64,000 bases of DNA from Sphagnum compactum (Eukaryota > Bryophyta > Sphagnopsida > Sphagnales). Each line of letters opens with the position of its first letter. The stretch's first letter is position 1. Made by a program: the position numbers and the translations under genes. Where the stretch lies: NCBI GenBank assembly GCA_965153455.1, contig OZ234503.1, positions 8,214,157 to 8,278,156 on the forward strand, read 5' to 3'. The notes beneath the pieces are model-generated. The model made no database searches. It was not told the DNA's origin and saw only the letters and a list, made by a program, of their open reading frames with translations. Of the stretch, positions 1-10,920 are shown piece after piece.

Positions 1-186
1 GTGGTTTTTGATAGTTGGTTGCTTGACATCTGTTTGGCTTGGAAAGTTTTTGTAAACATTCCATTCCACAAGGGTGCTTGTATCCCCTCGTTCACCTTCC
101 AAGAATTCCGAGATGCAAGCATATGGAACATAAGCAAATTGAATGGTCACTTTATTTTGCCCTCCATGGTGTATCCCAGACCTCGA

Positions 187-220
187 CACCAAGTCCTTGT
201 TTGAAAAAGGGGACTTGGTG
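187..220. repeat. Perfect 10-bp stem-loop
   Basis: CACCAAGTCC at 187-196 is the exact reverse complement of GGACTTGGTG at 211-220, with a 14-nt A/T-rich loop. It stands alone, with no adjacent gene end or element boundary, so its role is unknown. Confidence 0.6.
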
Positions 221-1869
221 GGGTTTTGGACATGAATGGAATGGGATTTTGGAACCCTTCCCATGATTGAAGGAAGTAAAACAAATTCCTGCACCAAGAT
301 AATTTATAATTCTATAAACATTGATCATTGAACAAAAATCCAAAATGCAATACATACATGGCATTATGAACCCATATACTAAAACAAACTTTGGCAATAC
401 CCACATTAAGCTATTAAACCTTCCATCATTGAAAATGTTCACATATGCAATACCCGGATTGTACTTTAAACCCACAATGTCTAAAAACTCCATGTAGCAA
501 TATCCACATAATGATAATTAATGCACATTGTTTGAAAGGTGCAAAATGTGACACCTGCCTTGGGCCATAAAACCCACGCTGGTTGTGGGGAGTCAATGCA
601 TTATTCACATATGGGTATGAAAAAATCAAACTACAAAGAGATATTGAATATGAAATATCCGTGTAAAAGTATAAAACCTTTATTTATGGTTATATACTTA
701 ATGAAACTTGGTGCCTTTCTATATCCAAAAACTAGGAAATGAAAAGAGGTTGAATTGCGAAAATATAAACCCAAAAAAAAAGAAATAACAAGAAACAAAT
801 GCATGCTTTTAGGAATAAAATATGACAACGTTCCACCAAAGTTTGTAGTCCCAATTGAAAATGCAACCCTAAAAGATCATAACTCATACAAAAGTGGGTT
901 AAAAAATATTAAACTCTAACAATTATGGAACATATGGAAACAAAGGAGCTTCATAATTATGGTATAAATCTAAACAAGTGATAAGATAAAAAACCAATAC
1001 AATGAGCAAAGTTTAGAGTATAAACCTTAAGTTCTAAAATATATGAATCAAATTCCTATACACTAAATCATAAAACATAACCCTAAAAATCCAAATGATA
1101 TTTCGCCATAAGCCTTATTACAACCCTAATGATACAAACCCTAACAAAAAAAAGTCCATATGTATACCCTAAACCCAAAAAATATACAAACTATACAAAT
1201 TAATGTAAAATAATTTTTAAAAAAATAACATAAGAAAAAATTTAAAAACCAAAAAAGGTTTTAAACTATAAATATTTATTGATTGAAAAATAAAACTTTA
1301 ATATTTAATGATAATCAAATAAATTTTGTACAAAATCAAAAGAGAAGATATGTCTTTTACCTTTGTGTGATCTCTCCAACCTAATTTTTTTCCACTCTCT
1401 TTGAAGAAGATATAGAATGTAATTGTATTACTTCACATATGTGTAAACCTTAAAAATTTCCTCTCAAATTTAGCCTACTTTAAGTTAATTACTATACATT
1501 TATGAAAAGCTTATTAATTAATTTATGTGTCTCAACCTTAAACTTAAACCATAATCCAATGGTACATATTTATAATAATTACATGAAAAGATGTATTGTA
1601 ATGTCCATTCAATAATAAATTAGATAAACAAAATTTAATAAGATATGCATTGAATAAACCAAAATGGCTGTAATTATGGCATTGTTTCCACTATAAATTG
1701 TTTTTAGTATTTACATATGGGGACCTATGTTCATCATCCATGAACTAGGACAAACCTTAATAAATTGATAGGTAAGATTAAAGGGGGTTGGGGTGGAAAA
1801 AAATGAATAGGTAATTAATTAAGTATTTGGCTATGTAAAAAACATAAATAGATAGATAGTTATGTAGAT

Positions 1870-2110
1870 AGGCAAGTTAGTACATAAAAAACAATTTACC
1901 TTATCAAGGTGATTAAATTTGTAAAATACTTATGTCAATAAGGTGGTTGTGTATGTAAGGTAGCTAGGTCAGTATGGTAGGTAGTTAATACAATGGTTAA
2001 GTTAGTATGATATGTAATTAATAGGGTAGCTAGGTTAGTAGGGTAGGTGGTTAGTACAGTAACTAGGTCAATAGGATAACTAGTTATTAAGATAGCTATG
2101 TCATTAGGGG
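1870..2110. repeat. Degenerate short tandem repeat (GTAGCTAGGTYAGTA-like)
   Basis: The words GGTAGCTAGGT, GTTAGTAGGGTAGG and AGTTAGTATG recur every 15-40 bases across about 240 bp. Copies are strongly diverged, so this looks like an old simple-sequence expansion. Confidence 0.5.
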
Positions 2111-3064
2111 ATAATAAAAACCAAGGTTGGTGCCATACTTATGAGGGTAGGAAAGTGAGTAGGGTGGCAGGTCAAGTCCAGGGAAAAACGGTCAAGAACC
2201 TAAAGGAAAACAAAAAGTACAATGGTCAGCAGCAAAAAGAAATGGATTGCGATGAACCCCATCTGACGCTGAATGTAAAAACGCAGCCCATCCAGTGGAC
2301 AGAACGGCCAATTGGTGCATTGGTGGTTGCTGGTTCACTCTGGCCCTTACTAACCAAGATTTGAACTAGTGAATAATTACTAGTTAATTTTCAGTTCTAA
2401 TCTTGTTTATTTTTTAAATATGTATTTTGGTTCAAACTTTGATTCCACATATAAGCAGAATTGAAAATTTGGTTTTGGGTCTGATTTATTCAAAAACATA
2501 AATTCCAGTTTTGATGCTGATTTTGAAAAACAATACCAGTTCAAATCCCGTCCTTACTAATCAAAACCAAAGCAGACGGCTCTTACCCCCCAAGGTGGGT
2601 ACCTGCCCAATTTATAAAAAGTACACATGTAATAATTTAGAACTAGCTCAAAATGTTAAAAACTTAGAGCTCTAGAAACACTTAGGCTAATTCAAGGCAA
2701 ATGAATTTTAATATTTCATTTACTTCAAGTATATACATTCTAATTAATTTACTAAGTATCTCATTTTATTTCTTTCTTGTGCAATTTTTGGTTTAGATCC
2801 ATCTTCAATGTTTTGTTAAATAATATGTTGTTAAAGTAATGGTAAATGTGTAAATATAATTTTTAAAAATGTAATTAGTTTAATCTTCATTCCGTGCCCC
2901 TCGTGTCTTTTACACTGGTTGTGATAATATGTCATTTTTGTGAAATGACTTGTTCTATTGTCGTTTATTGTTAACCCCTTCTTGGGATGCTAGCTAATGA
3001 CGCAGCATCAGAAAATTGCAAAAAAATAAAAATAAAAATTATTGAGCACCGAGGATGGGTGAAC

Positions 3065-3860
3065 ACTAAATTGCAAAATACCTTACCTTCCTAATTGGCT
3101 CAGTAAGAATAAATCCTTTAGGAGCATTCCCCTGGGCGCCCTAAGAATGTTGAAAAATCGGTACCCTTTCTAATTGGTTCAATAAGAATAAAATTCCTTA
3201 GGAGGAGGCCTATCCAAAAGCTCCCTAAGAATATTGCAAAATTGGTACCTTCAAAATTAATTCAACGAGAATAAACTCAATAGGGGGAGGCCCTCCCAAA
3301 GCTCCATAAGAATATTGCAAAATTTGTACCTCCCTAATTGGTTCAATAAGAATAAAATTCCTTAGGAGGAGACCTACCCAAAAGCTCCCTAAGAATATTG
3401 CAAAATTGGTACCCTCTAAATTAGTTCAACAAGAATAAACTCCTTAAGGGTGAGGCCCCAAAGCTCCCTAAGAATATTGCAAAATTTGTACCTTCCTAAT
3501 TGGTTCTACAAGAATAAACTCCTTAGGGGGAGGCCTACACTAAGCTCCCTAAAAATATTGCAAAATTAGTACCCTCTAAATTAGTTCAATAAGGGAGAAA
3601 TTATTTTGCATGTTGACCCCCATCTTGCAAAGTATATTATTCGGTACCTTCGAAATTAGTTCAACAAGAAGAATTCTTTTGGAACCCCGCCCCCCAAATG
3701 CCAAAGTGTAATTTTGTGGTACCTCTTGATTGGGGGAACGAGAATAAATAAGTGGTTCCATGCCCAAAGCTTACCGAAGATGTTGCAAAATGGGCACTCA
3801 CCCAACGCCATTGGTATGGGAATGAGAACTTTGGGAACTTTGAGAACGAACTTTGGGGGC
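3065..3860. repeat. Tandem array of ~80-bp monomers, alternating two types
   Basis: A TTGCAAAA..GGTACC anchor recurs at about 3071, 3150, 3234, 3315, 3398, 3477, 3558, 3625 and 3783, that is about every 79-84 bp with irregularity at the end. Each monomer runs anchor, TAATTGGTTCAATAAGAATAAA or TAAATTAGTTCAACAAGAATAAA, a CTTAGGAGGAGGCC block, then GCTCCCTAAGAATA. From 3150 to 3600 the two monomer forms alternate (A,B,A,B,A,B), giving a roughly 164-bp higher-order unit. Copies decay towards 3600-3860, where the array meets the upstream region of the next gene. Confidence 0.85.
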
Positions 3861-4744
3861 CGTGGAATTGGAAAGGAACCGATGCGCGAGAAAGACGAAC
3901 ACACGAACAACCTGAGCTCCAAACCCTAATCTTCAAATCCTACACCCATTTCTGCTCCTCCCGGCACCACAGCAGGCAGGAGATTGGAAGTACTCGGTTC
4001 CCTGGCCAACTGGTCTAGGTTCGCTTGACCAACGCTGTTGCCCTGCCCTGTCGCCACTACTTTGTTTTTTTTGACGCCGCCATCTTGTTTTTCCTGTTTC
4101 TTGTTTGTTTGTAATTCGTCTGTATTTTGGCCAGTTTCTGCGTATGTTGCTTTCTTCCCTGCGCATTTGTTGTCTTCTTGCAAGCAATTGGCAAGAAAGA
4201 AATTCATTCTGTTCGTGAGACTTATGGTTCAGGCAAGAAAGAAATTCATTCTGTTCGTGAGACTTACGAGTGAACCATAAGTCTCCGTCGGTGTTCTCCT
4301 TCCTGCAGCTATCGGCACTTACGGCAGGCTTCCCAATTTTGTGTCTGCGTGTCCTGTGCTGTTCGCGTTTTGTTTTTCGTCGGCGACATTTTAATTTAAT
4401 TCCCCCCCCGTCCCCCCACCATTTTGTAATCCGTCGCTGTGCTTCTCTCCAATTTCCTGTGGTTGATTGTGGCAAGCAGCGCGAGGCTCTGCTCATTGAT
4501 CATCGCTTTCTGATGGAACGGAGTCTAGGCGCGTCGTTGGCCTCATCAGAGGTCGCGGGACGGGCAAAATCGTACATCAGGATGCAGGCTTGCAAAGGAC
4601 ACCACCGGCCTGGCAGTGCAACCATTGCTTAAAATCAGTTGGCGAGCTGGGCCGTAGACGTATCAAGCATCTTGTGCTTCCTTTGACACGGTCTCCTTCT
4701 CTCTGGCTATCTGACTCCCTCTCTCTTCACAACCCTAGAGATCG
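3861..4744 (+). other. 5' region of the mitochondrial carrier gene
   Basis: GC content rises relative to the preceding AT-rich DNA. The last ~60 bases before the ATG at 4745 are pyrimidine-rich (TCTCTCT/CTTCAC runs), as in many plant 5' leaders. I see no convincing TATA box or transcription start. A 42-bp direct duplication and a 14-bp inverted repeat sit at 4190-4284. Long open frames on both strands here are low-complexity and contain the duplicated segment, so I do not call them genes. Confidence 0.4.
4190..4284. repeat. 42-bp tandem duplication with a 14-bp inverted repeat
   Basis: GGCAAGAAAGAAATTCATTC begins at 4190 and again at 4232, giving a 42-bp near-perfect direct duplication. The word AGACTTATGGTTCA (4218-4231) recurs as its exact reverse complement at 4271-4284, just past the second copy. 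The segment lies about 460 bp upstream of the carrier start codon, probably in its leader or promoter. Confidence 0.8.
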
Positions 4745-7700
4745 ATGGTTTCTCAAACAGATGTCTCCTCCAGGTTGAAGAAGTATGGGGAACAAAAGCC
4801 TTCTGAACCGGGTGCAGTTGGACAGGGGAACACTGTGTATTGTCAGACATCTCCACTGTATGTAGATGATAAAGAATCTGCTGCAGCAACTCTGGTGTCA
4901 TTGGCTCAGGAAGCAAGATTGGCCACAGAAGATGTGAAAGCCCCCACTAGCAATGCCATTCTCACCGTCTGCAAGTCTCTAATTGCTGGTGGTGTGGCTG
5001 GCGGAGTGTATGTCCCCCCACCTCAACTTCTTGCAGGATTTAGTGGCATTCAATCCAAAACTGTTGGTATGGATGGCAGTAAAAGAAGCCTGCAAATTGA
5101 TGAGTGATTCTTTGCAATGCAGGTCACGGTCTGCTGTTGCCCCCTTGGAGCGACTGAAGATCCTTCTGCAGGTGCTTATTTCTCTCTATGACCTTTCTGG
5201 CACTCTAATCTCCAGCAACTAGGGCAAGGAAATGCTTCTCAAACATGAGTATGCTTACAAGACAAGTTCATGCATCTACAAGTAATAGATGCAGGTCAAT
5301 TTTAGTGCAACTCAGAACTCCCTATCCAGCATTCATGCCCTGAATGCTGATAATGCCACATGTCAGAAGTAGACTGACAAGTCTATGTAGTTTAGTAGGT
5401 ATGGACTGTTTTCGCAAAATGGGAAGAGCTCTGGCAATTTGGAGTTCATGAAAACTCATGCTGTCAGTAAAGGTTGTGATGTGCTTGGCAGGTTCAAAAC
5501 CCCTTGAATCCAAAATACAGTGGAACTGTACAGGGTTTAAAGTCAATTTGGAAGAATGAGGGCATCCCTGGCTTTTTTAAAGGCAATGGCACCAACTGTG
5601 CACGAATTATCCCTAACTCTGCTGTGAAGTTTTACAGTTATGAGCAGGCATCTAGGTGTGTGCACTCCCTGAATTGCTGTAACAGTTGCATACAGACTGG
5701 GATGTCAAGATGGGAGGCAGAGTGAACAATTAAATTTTCCAGCCCACAACTCCATACAGCAGCAATGACAGAACTACAGTATGATAGCTAATCTCATCCA
5801 TGAGCAATGGTGGGAATAGGGTCAAGGAACAGAATTTATTGCAGAGGTGGAAGTAGCAGGATGTGGCTGTCATTTCCTTCATCATAGGATCAAGAGTCTG
5901 ATTATTTCATCCTATTGCATGATCTTGCAGTGCAATCTTGTGGGCTTATCGACAGCAAAAGGGCCAAGGTGAGTGTTTATATGCCCATTCTTCAGTGCAA
6001 CACTTAGCTAATACAGGAGCATAAATAGATCCATTTGTTACCCTAAACAGTTTGTTTTAGTATCACATCTGTCTATCACAGTTGTGAACAGGCTCTGTTG
6101 TGAGCTACCTTCTGTCATTTGTGAGTGTAGGCTAAACTATCTGCAATATTTGAGCATTGCAATTCTCTCTGGTGCTTCAATATTACGCTAAATGGTCTCT
6201 GCAGTATAAACTGGTTGTTATTGTTTTTCCTGTGCAGAGAACGCCGAACTTACCCCAGTTTTGCGTCTTTGTGCTGGGGCTTGTGCTGGGATTATTGCCA
6301 TGTCTGCAACATATCCAATGGACATGGTACGGGGAAGGTTGACTGTGCAGGTGAGCTGAAAGAGCATCAAAAGCCTTACTCCTGTCAGATTGGAATGGTT
6401 TAGGAGGTTGAAAATTGTCAGTTGACATTAGGGTTACATGTCAGGAAGACAGGCCAAGATTTCTAGGTCTGGCTGGGAATCTGTTTCTGTGCAATTTTTG
6501 ATAAGGAAATAACTGAGTTGCTTGTTATTTTCCTCCAAAAGTTTATCTGTACTTTGGCACAACTCACTGATCATAGGTGGGTGCTGGCCCAATTGCAGGG
6601 TGAGCATTGTGACCAATAACACTGTTGTAATTCTGACCTAGCTTTGTGATTGAGCTGTGACTGGCTACATCTTTACATTCATGTGCTTTAGGGAAGCCTC
6701 ACTGCCTTCCTGAATCTCATTTCTTGACTATTGTGGTAATTTGTCTTGTTACAGACTGAGGACTCTCCTCATCGCTATCGTGGCATTCTTCATGCCTTTC
6801 GAACTATCATCAAGGAAGAGGGTGCAATAGCTTTGTACAAGGGATGGGTGCCATCACTCATTGGAGTGGTTTGTACATGAACTTTACACTAGAGTGTAGC
6901 TGTACTCAGGGTGTAATATGTAGGGAATATGTTTACAGCTATTGAATGGAAATGACTTGAGAGGAGCAGCAGGAGGAGGTTTCTGGATCCACTTTGGTTA
7001 AAGATCATGGATTACGGTGAACTGATCACATGACAGTCAATCTGTGTGTGCATCAATCTCCAGAGGAACAAACCAGCAATGGATTTCCTCACAAGGGAAT
7101 TGTGAGAGGATGTGAACTGGAACTCATAAACTGATGTTGAACATGGATCAAGGGTGTAAGGATGTTGCATATCCATAGCGGCATCTACACAATAATCACA
7201 GGAAACTTGGGCCAGAGGTTGAAGTCATTCTGATTTGAACATGCTTATGATTCTCTTTCGGGTTGTACTGCAGATTCCATATGTAGGCCTGAATTTTGCA
7301 GTCTATGAGACACTTAAGGATTGGATGATGAAGAGCCCCACATTTCGGCCAGATGATGGTGCTGAGTTAGGGGTGGTGACAAAGCTTGCATGTGGGGCAG
7401 CAGCAGGGACTGTAGGACAGACAGTGGCATATCCCTTGGATGTTGTCCGCAGACGAATGCAAATGGTTGGCTGGAAAGATGCGTCATCAATTATAACGGC
7501 AGATGGGCAAGTCAGGGCTCCTGTCCAATACAATGGCATGGTAGATGCATTCAGGAAAACAGTGAAGAATGAAGGGCTTCGGGCACTCTACAAAGGCTTA
7601 GTGCCCAATTCTGTGAAGGTGAGAAATAAAAAGTCCAGTCTTTTCAATGCATATGGAGGAATGCACATGGTTGATGCATTCAGGAAAATAGTGAAGAACA

Positions 7701-7979
7701 AGAGATAGGGTGTTTCTAAAAGGCTTAGTGCCCATTTCTGTGAAGGTGAAGCATCGATTGTCCAGTCCTTTCATTGCATATGGAAGAATACATTAGTGGG
7801 TCTCTTTCTTTCAGTTCTAGCAGTGTAGCTGCACTCACAGGAATTTACTTGTATGCATCACTTGCAATCTTTAATTCCTTTTTGTTCATGAACAGGTGGT
7901 TCCCTCAATAGCTATTGCATTTGTGACATATGAGTTGATGAAGGACTTGTTGGGCGTAGAGATCCGCATCTCAGATTGA
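4745..7979 (+). CDS. ADNT1: Mitochondrial adenine nucleotide transporter (ADNT1-type carrier), 8 coding exons
   Basis: A 389-residue member of the mitochondrial carrier family, closest by eye to plant ADNT1, which exchanges cytosolic AMP for matrix ATP across the inner membrane. Coding exons are 4745-5007, 5123-5171, 5492-5655, 5931-5968, 6238-6350, 6755-6868, 7274-7618 and 7896-7979. All junctions are GT..AG and the phases add up. The three carrier signatures are visible: PLERLK at residues 95-100, PMDMVR at 198-203 and PLDVVR at 301-306, the last running into RRRMQM. This threefold repeat implies six membrane helices. The C-terminus ..LGVEIRISD matches the family ending. Residues 1-75 are poorly conserved and hydrophilic, as in plant homologues. 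Intron 7 carries a decayed tandem copy of the end of exon 7. The start at 4745 is the first ATG in frame after the pyrimidine-rich leader. Distinction from other nucleotide carriers (for example CoA or Mg-ATP/Pi carriers) rests on remembered similarity. Confidence 0.94.
7541..7794 (+). repeat. 129-bp tandem duplication spanning the exon 7 end and intron 7 of the carrier
   Basis: Unit 1 (7541-7669) contains the last 78 bp of exon 7, its donor site and the first ~50 bp of intron 7. Unit 2 (about 7670-7794) repeats the same order, including GATGCATTCAGGAAAA, GGCTTAGTGCCC and TCTGTGAAGGTGA, then the intronic GTCCAGTC..GCATATGGA. Unit 2 has a 2-nt net deletion and an in-frame TAG, so it cannot encode the carrier and is a decayed copy. 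Confidence 0.9.
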
Positions 7980-10715
7980 TGCAATTTTGGTAATATGGTG
8001 TTAGATCACTCGAGAAGAGCCACTATTGTTGGTGCTGTTCACTGTGTGGAGTGGTAAAAGAGATGTTGTTTAATCTTCTCCAGGCAGGGATTACACTGAA
8101 CTGTCAACCCAAGAAGTGGCCTGTGTCTTGGTTTGCCATCAATAGGAAAGCAATCATGCAGTGGAACTCAAGAGGTAGTCATAGGATAGTATCTTGCTCT
8201 CAAGTTGAGTTGAGAATACCATGGAGACAGTTGTCTTTCAAAAAGAGGGCATGGTCGGTAGCACTATGTGTTTCACGACTGGATCACACGTCCTTTTGTC
8301 TTTGTAGGAAGTTCACTTATACTTTCATTGTTCTTTCTACCTGCCTCATTGCAATGAGACAGAGGCCATGACCCAGTTGTGGGTGTGACATGTCAGAACA
8401 CTGTAGATTGGACATGCTTTGTGATCAATGTAAGCAGTGTTTGAAATTTGAGATTCAGGTTCCGAACAACTTAGCGGACTTTTGTCAGTAATTCCACAGG
8501 ACAAGACCATATGTTGGTATAGCTTGTGCTGAAGATACAATCCACTGTAAAATATCTCATGCTTTGAGGCAACAGCATGGGTGCAGTTCTCTTCTGTGAA
8601 GATCCCATGCTCTTGTACTCTAATAAGCACAGGTTGCATATGAACTGTTATTATGACTGAGTGATTTACTAATTATTGTTTCATCTTGGCTGTTGATTAT
8701 GAAACACAAGGAGTTCAGCTGTGGGTTGCTTGAAATGGCCTACACCTATCTGGCAGCCATTTATCTGTTTGGGACCACTAGGAGTACCAATTGGCAAAGC
8801 CCAGGGACTTGTGAAGCCAGAGCTCAGATTTAAGTTGCAGTAGGATCTGAGCGAGGCATGAGGAATCCAGCAACAAAGCTCTCGCAGTGCGTCAACACAA
8901 GACCCTGGGTAAGTGTTCTCATCTTGTACACAATACAGAGTGATGAACAATTGTGGAGAGAGGAGAAACAAAACTTTGAATCCAAGCATTTGATCGCAGG
9001 GTGTATGAGTGGGGCACCTCCAAGGTTATATGGTTACAACTTGCTAGGTCAGAAGTCACATTGTTTAGGTGTTGATTCTGATTTTTGTTCAAATGTTCCC
9101 AATGGACTGGAGTGCCAATACTTTCAAGTGGTCAAAGGACTGGCATTTGTCCTTTGACCAAGTCATGTCCATGAAAACATGCTCATGGAAATGACTTTAT
9201 TTTTCCCTTTTGTAGAAATTCCACAATCCTGGACAGCAAAATGGTGTGTTGAAAGGTTCAGAGTTTACATTGCAGTATTTGGATGGCAGCCCTCTTGCTA
9301 AAGCTTTGCTAGTGGCAAACTTCAAATTTCTGACAGATGACATGCGTGTTATGGAGCAGGTTGATCTGAGAGAGCAAGATGGCTGTCATGCAGTCTTTCA
9401 ATTGCACAGTTTCAATTGGTATCAGGGTACATAACCAATCAGGCAACTTTTCTTCAGTATAAGAAGGAAAATCTGAGCTACTCCTAAGGGATTTGAGGTA
9501 AATGCTGCCCAAGTACTGGACATGATCCTTATCTGTAGATAAATATGCCAAATCTGATGCAATTTTAAGGCAGAAAATGGCAAATGAATAGGGTTAACAA
9601 AATCTAGCCTAGAGATTACTTTAATGCCCAAGGATGGGATCTTGACAGACTTCTCACTTTGAGAAAGGTTCCAAATATCACCTTGTTTGTATCTTCTGAC
9701 TCATTTCTTGTGTTTGTTCAATAAATCACATTTGGACATAAGTGTTTTCAATAGTATGATGTATTTCAAAAGTTGTAAAACTTTTTTTTTCATTTTTTTT
9801 GGAAATGCATTGACAACACTTCAAAAGAAATGCAAACTTTCATCCTACAACAACCTTTTGCCTGATGTATCAAATTTTGCAACAATCCATGGATTATCAA
9901 ATTTTGTGCTGCTGCAATTTATAACATGATGACTCATGAGATATTTATGGTTTAAAGTGGTGTGGAAAGTTGTTCCAAAATGGTGGTGAAATGCCTATTG
10001 TGTCTCATCTTGTAATGTATCCAAACCTGAAATGGACAGTGCCTTTTTTCAGGTACCTATGTTTGTGCCCAAACCTGCCTGAAATCAAACCCTTAATGAA
10101 CATGGCCTAAAAGTAACGCAAAATGTTTAATCCGAGCGACAATTAATTATGTTAATGGCAAATTAAAGTTGTAATCATGACCATACAGGTTGAGATCAGG
10201 AAGAATGTGCAAGCTAGAATCAACACATTATGTGCATCCAAGAGGCGAATCGGCGGTTGTTTAATGCAAGCTTTGCGATTGCTCTTACATGTCCATGCAA
10301 TGAATCTTAGTATGTTAGGCGTGCATGAAAGGGCTGTTGCATGGTTGAGATCGATCGTCACACTTGCACATTGTGTACAATTCATGACCAGATCCAGACA
10401 CAGGAGGTGACATCCAGAGGCATACATACTGACCATTTTAGGTGCAGGTGGTTGTTTGCTGTGAGATTTACAAAAGAAAAATTTGACATCATGAGTCACA
10501 TTGTGGGGAAGCCATCTTGGATGTTGCTTCCTAACATAGAAAATGATGATGAAGGTGCTCAAGCAACAGATGGTTCCGATAGCAATGGAGGACAGTACAA
10601 GAAAAGTGGGATTGTGCACTGCACAAAGAATCTCCTCCAACTATCAATACTGAGTTTCCTATTCCACTAGCGCTCTAGCGTTTGGAGGTCAGAGGTTGAA
10701 TAGACAGGACGGGCC
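7980..10715. other. Downstream region of the carrier gene; no protein gene seen
   Basis: The first several hundred bases are probably the carrier 3' UTR. Composition stays gene-like (less AT-rich) to about 9600. A strong donor-like site (CCCTGG/GTAAGT at about 8909) and an acceptor-like site (CCTTTTGTAG at about 9216) could mark a spliced non-coding transcript or an alternatively spliced 3' UTR. Open frames of 60-160 codons on both strands lack recognisable domains and shadow each other. Confidence 0.35.
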
Positions 10716-10920
10716 CAACCAGTTTTGATTGAGCCCAAGTACACAACCTTACATCCACAACCAGTTTTGATGAGCACAAGTACAAAACCTTACACACACA
10801 ACCAATTTTGATTGAGCCCAAGTACACAATCTTAAGTGCACAGCCAATTTTGATCAAACCCAAGTACACAACCTCAAGCACACAACCAATTTCGATCAAG
10901 CCCAAGTACACAGCCATATC
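10716..10920. repeat. Five-copy minisatellite, 41-42 bp unit
   Basis: The motif CAACCARTTTTGATYRAGCC followed by CAAGTACACAACCTTA starts at 10716, 10758, 10799, 10841 and 10883. Four periods of 41-42 bp are nearly constant. The opposite strand reads open through the repeat as a degenerate ~14-residue protein repeat, but this comes from the unit length being near a multiple of three and is not evidence of a gene. Confidence 0.9.

Larger units (their letters stand above)
1..3064. other. AT-rich intergenic stretch, no gene seen
   Basis: No reading frame here resembles a known protein. The DNA is AT-rich with many short homopolymer runs and scattered CCCTAA words that do not form a telomeric array. 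Two local structures stand out: a 10-bp perfect stem at 187-196/211-220 and a degenerate GGTAG/CTAGG-rich minisatellite at about 1870-2110. The open frame at 2098-2364 starts inside that minisatellite and has no recognisable domain. Confidence 0.6.

Noticed and set aside
1060-1190. Several CCCTAA words suggesting interstitial telomeric repeat
   Set aside because: They are scattered among other sequence and never tandem, and AT-rich plant DNA commonly contains them.
2530-2560. T-arm-like word CCAGTTCAAATCCCGTCC
   Set aside because: No acceptor stem, D-arm or anticodon arm can be built around it on either strand, so there is no tRNA gene.
3933-4496. 187-codon minus-strand open frame upstream of the carrier gene
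   Set aside because: It is rich in Arg/Lys/Gln, resembles no known domain, and contains a repeated 11-residue segment that simply reflects the 42-bp DNA duplication. It lies antisense to the carrier's probable leader.
10152-10640. 162-codon minus-strand frame with hydrophobic stretches, overlapping plus-strand frames
   Set aside because: No family blocks, splice structure or homology are recognisable, and both strands are open, which is typical of chance frames in this composition.
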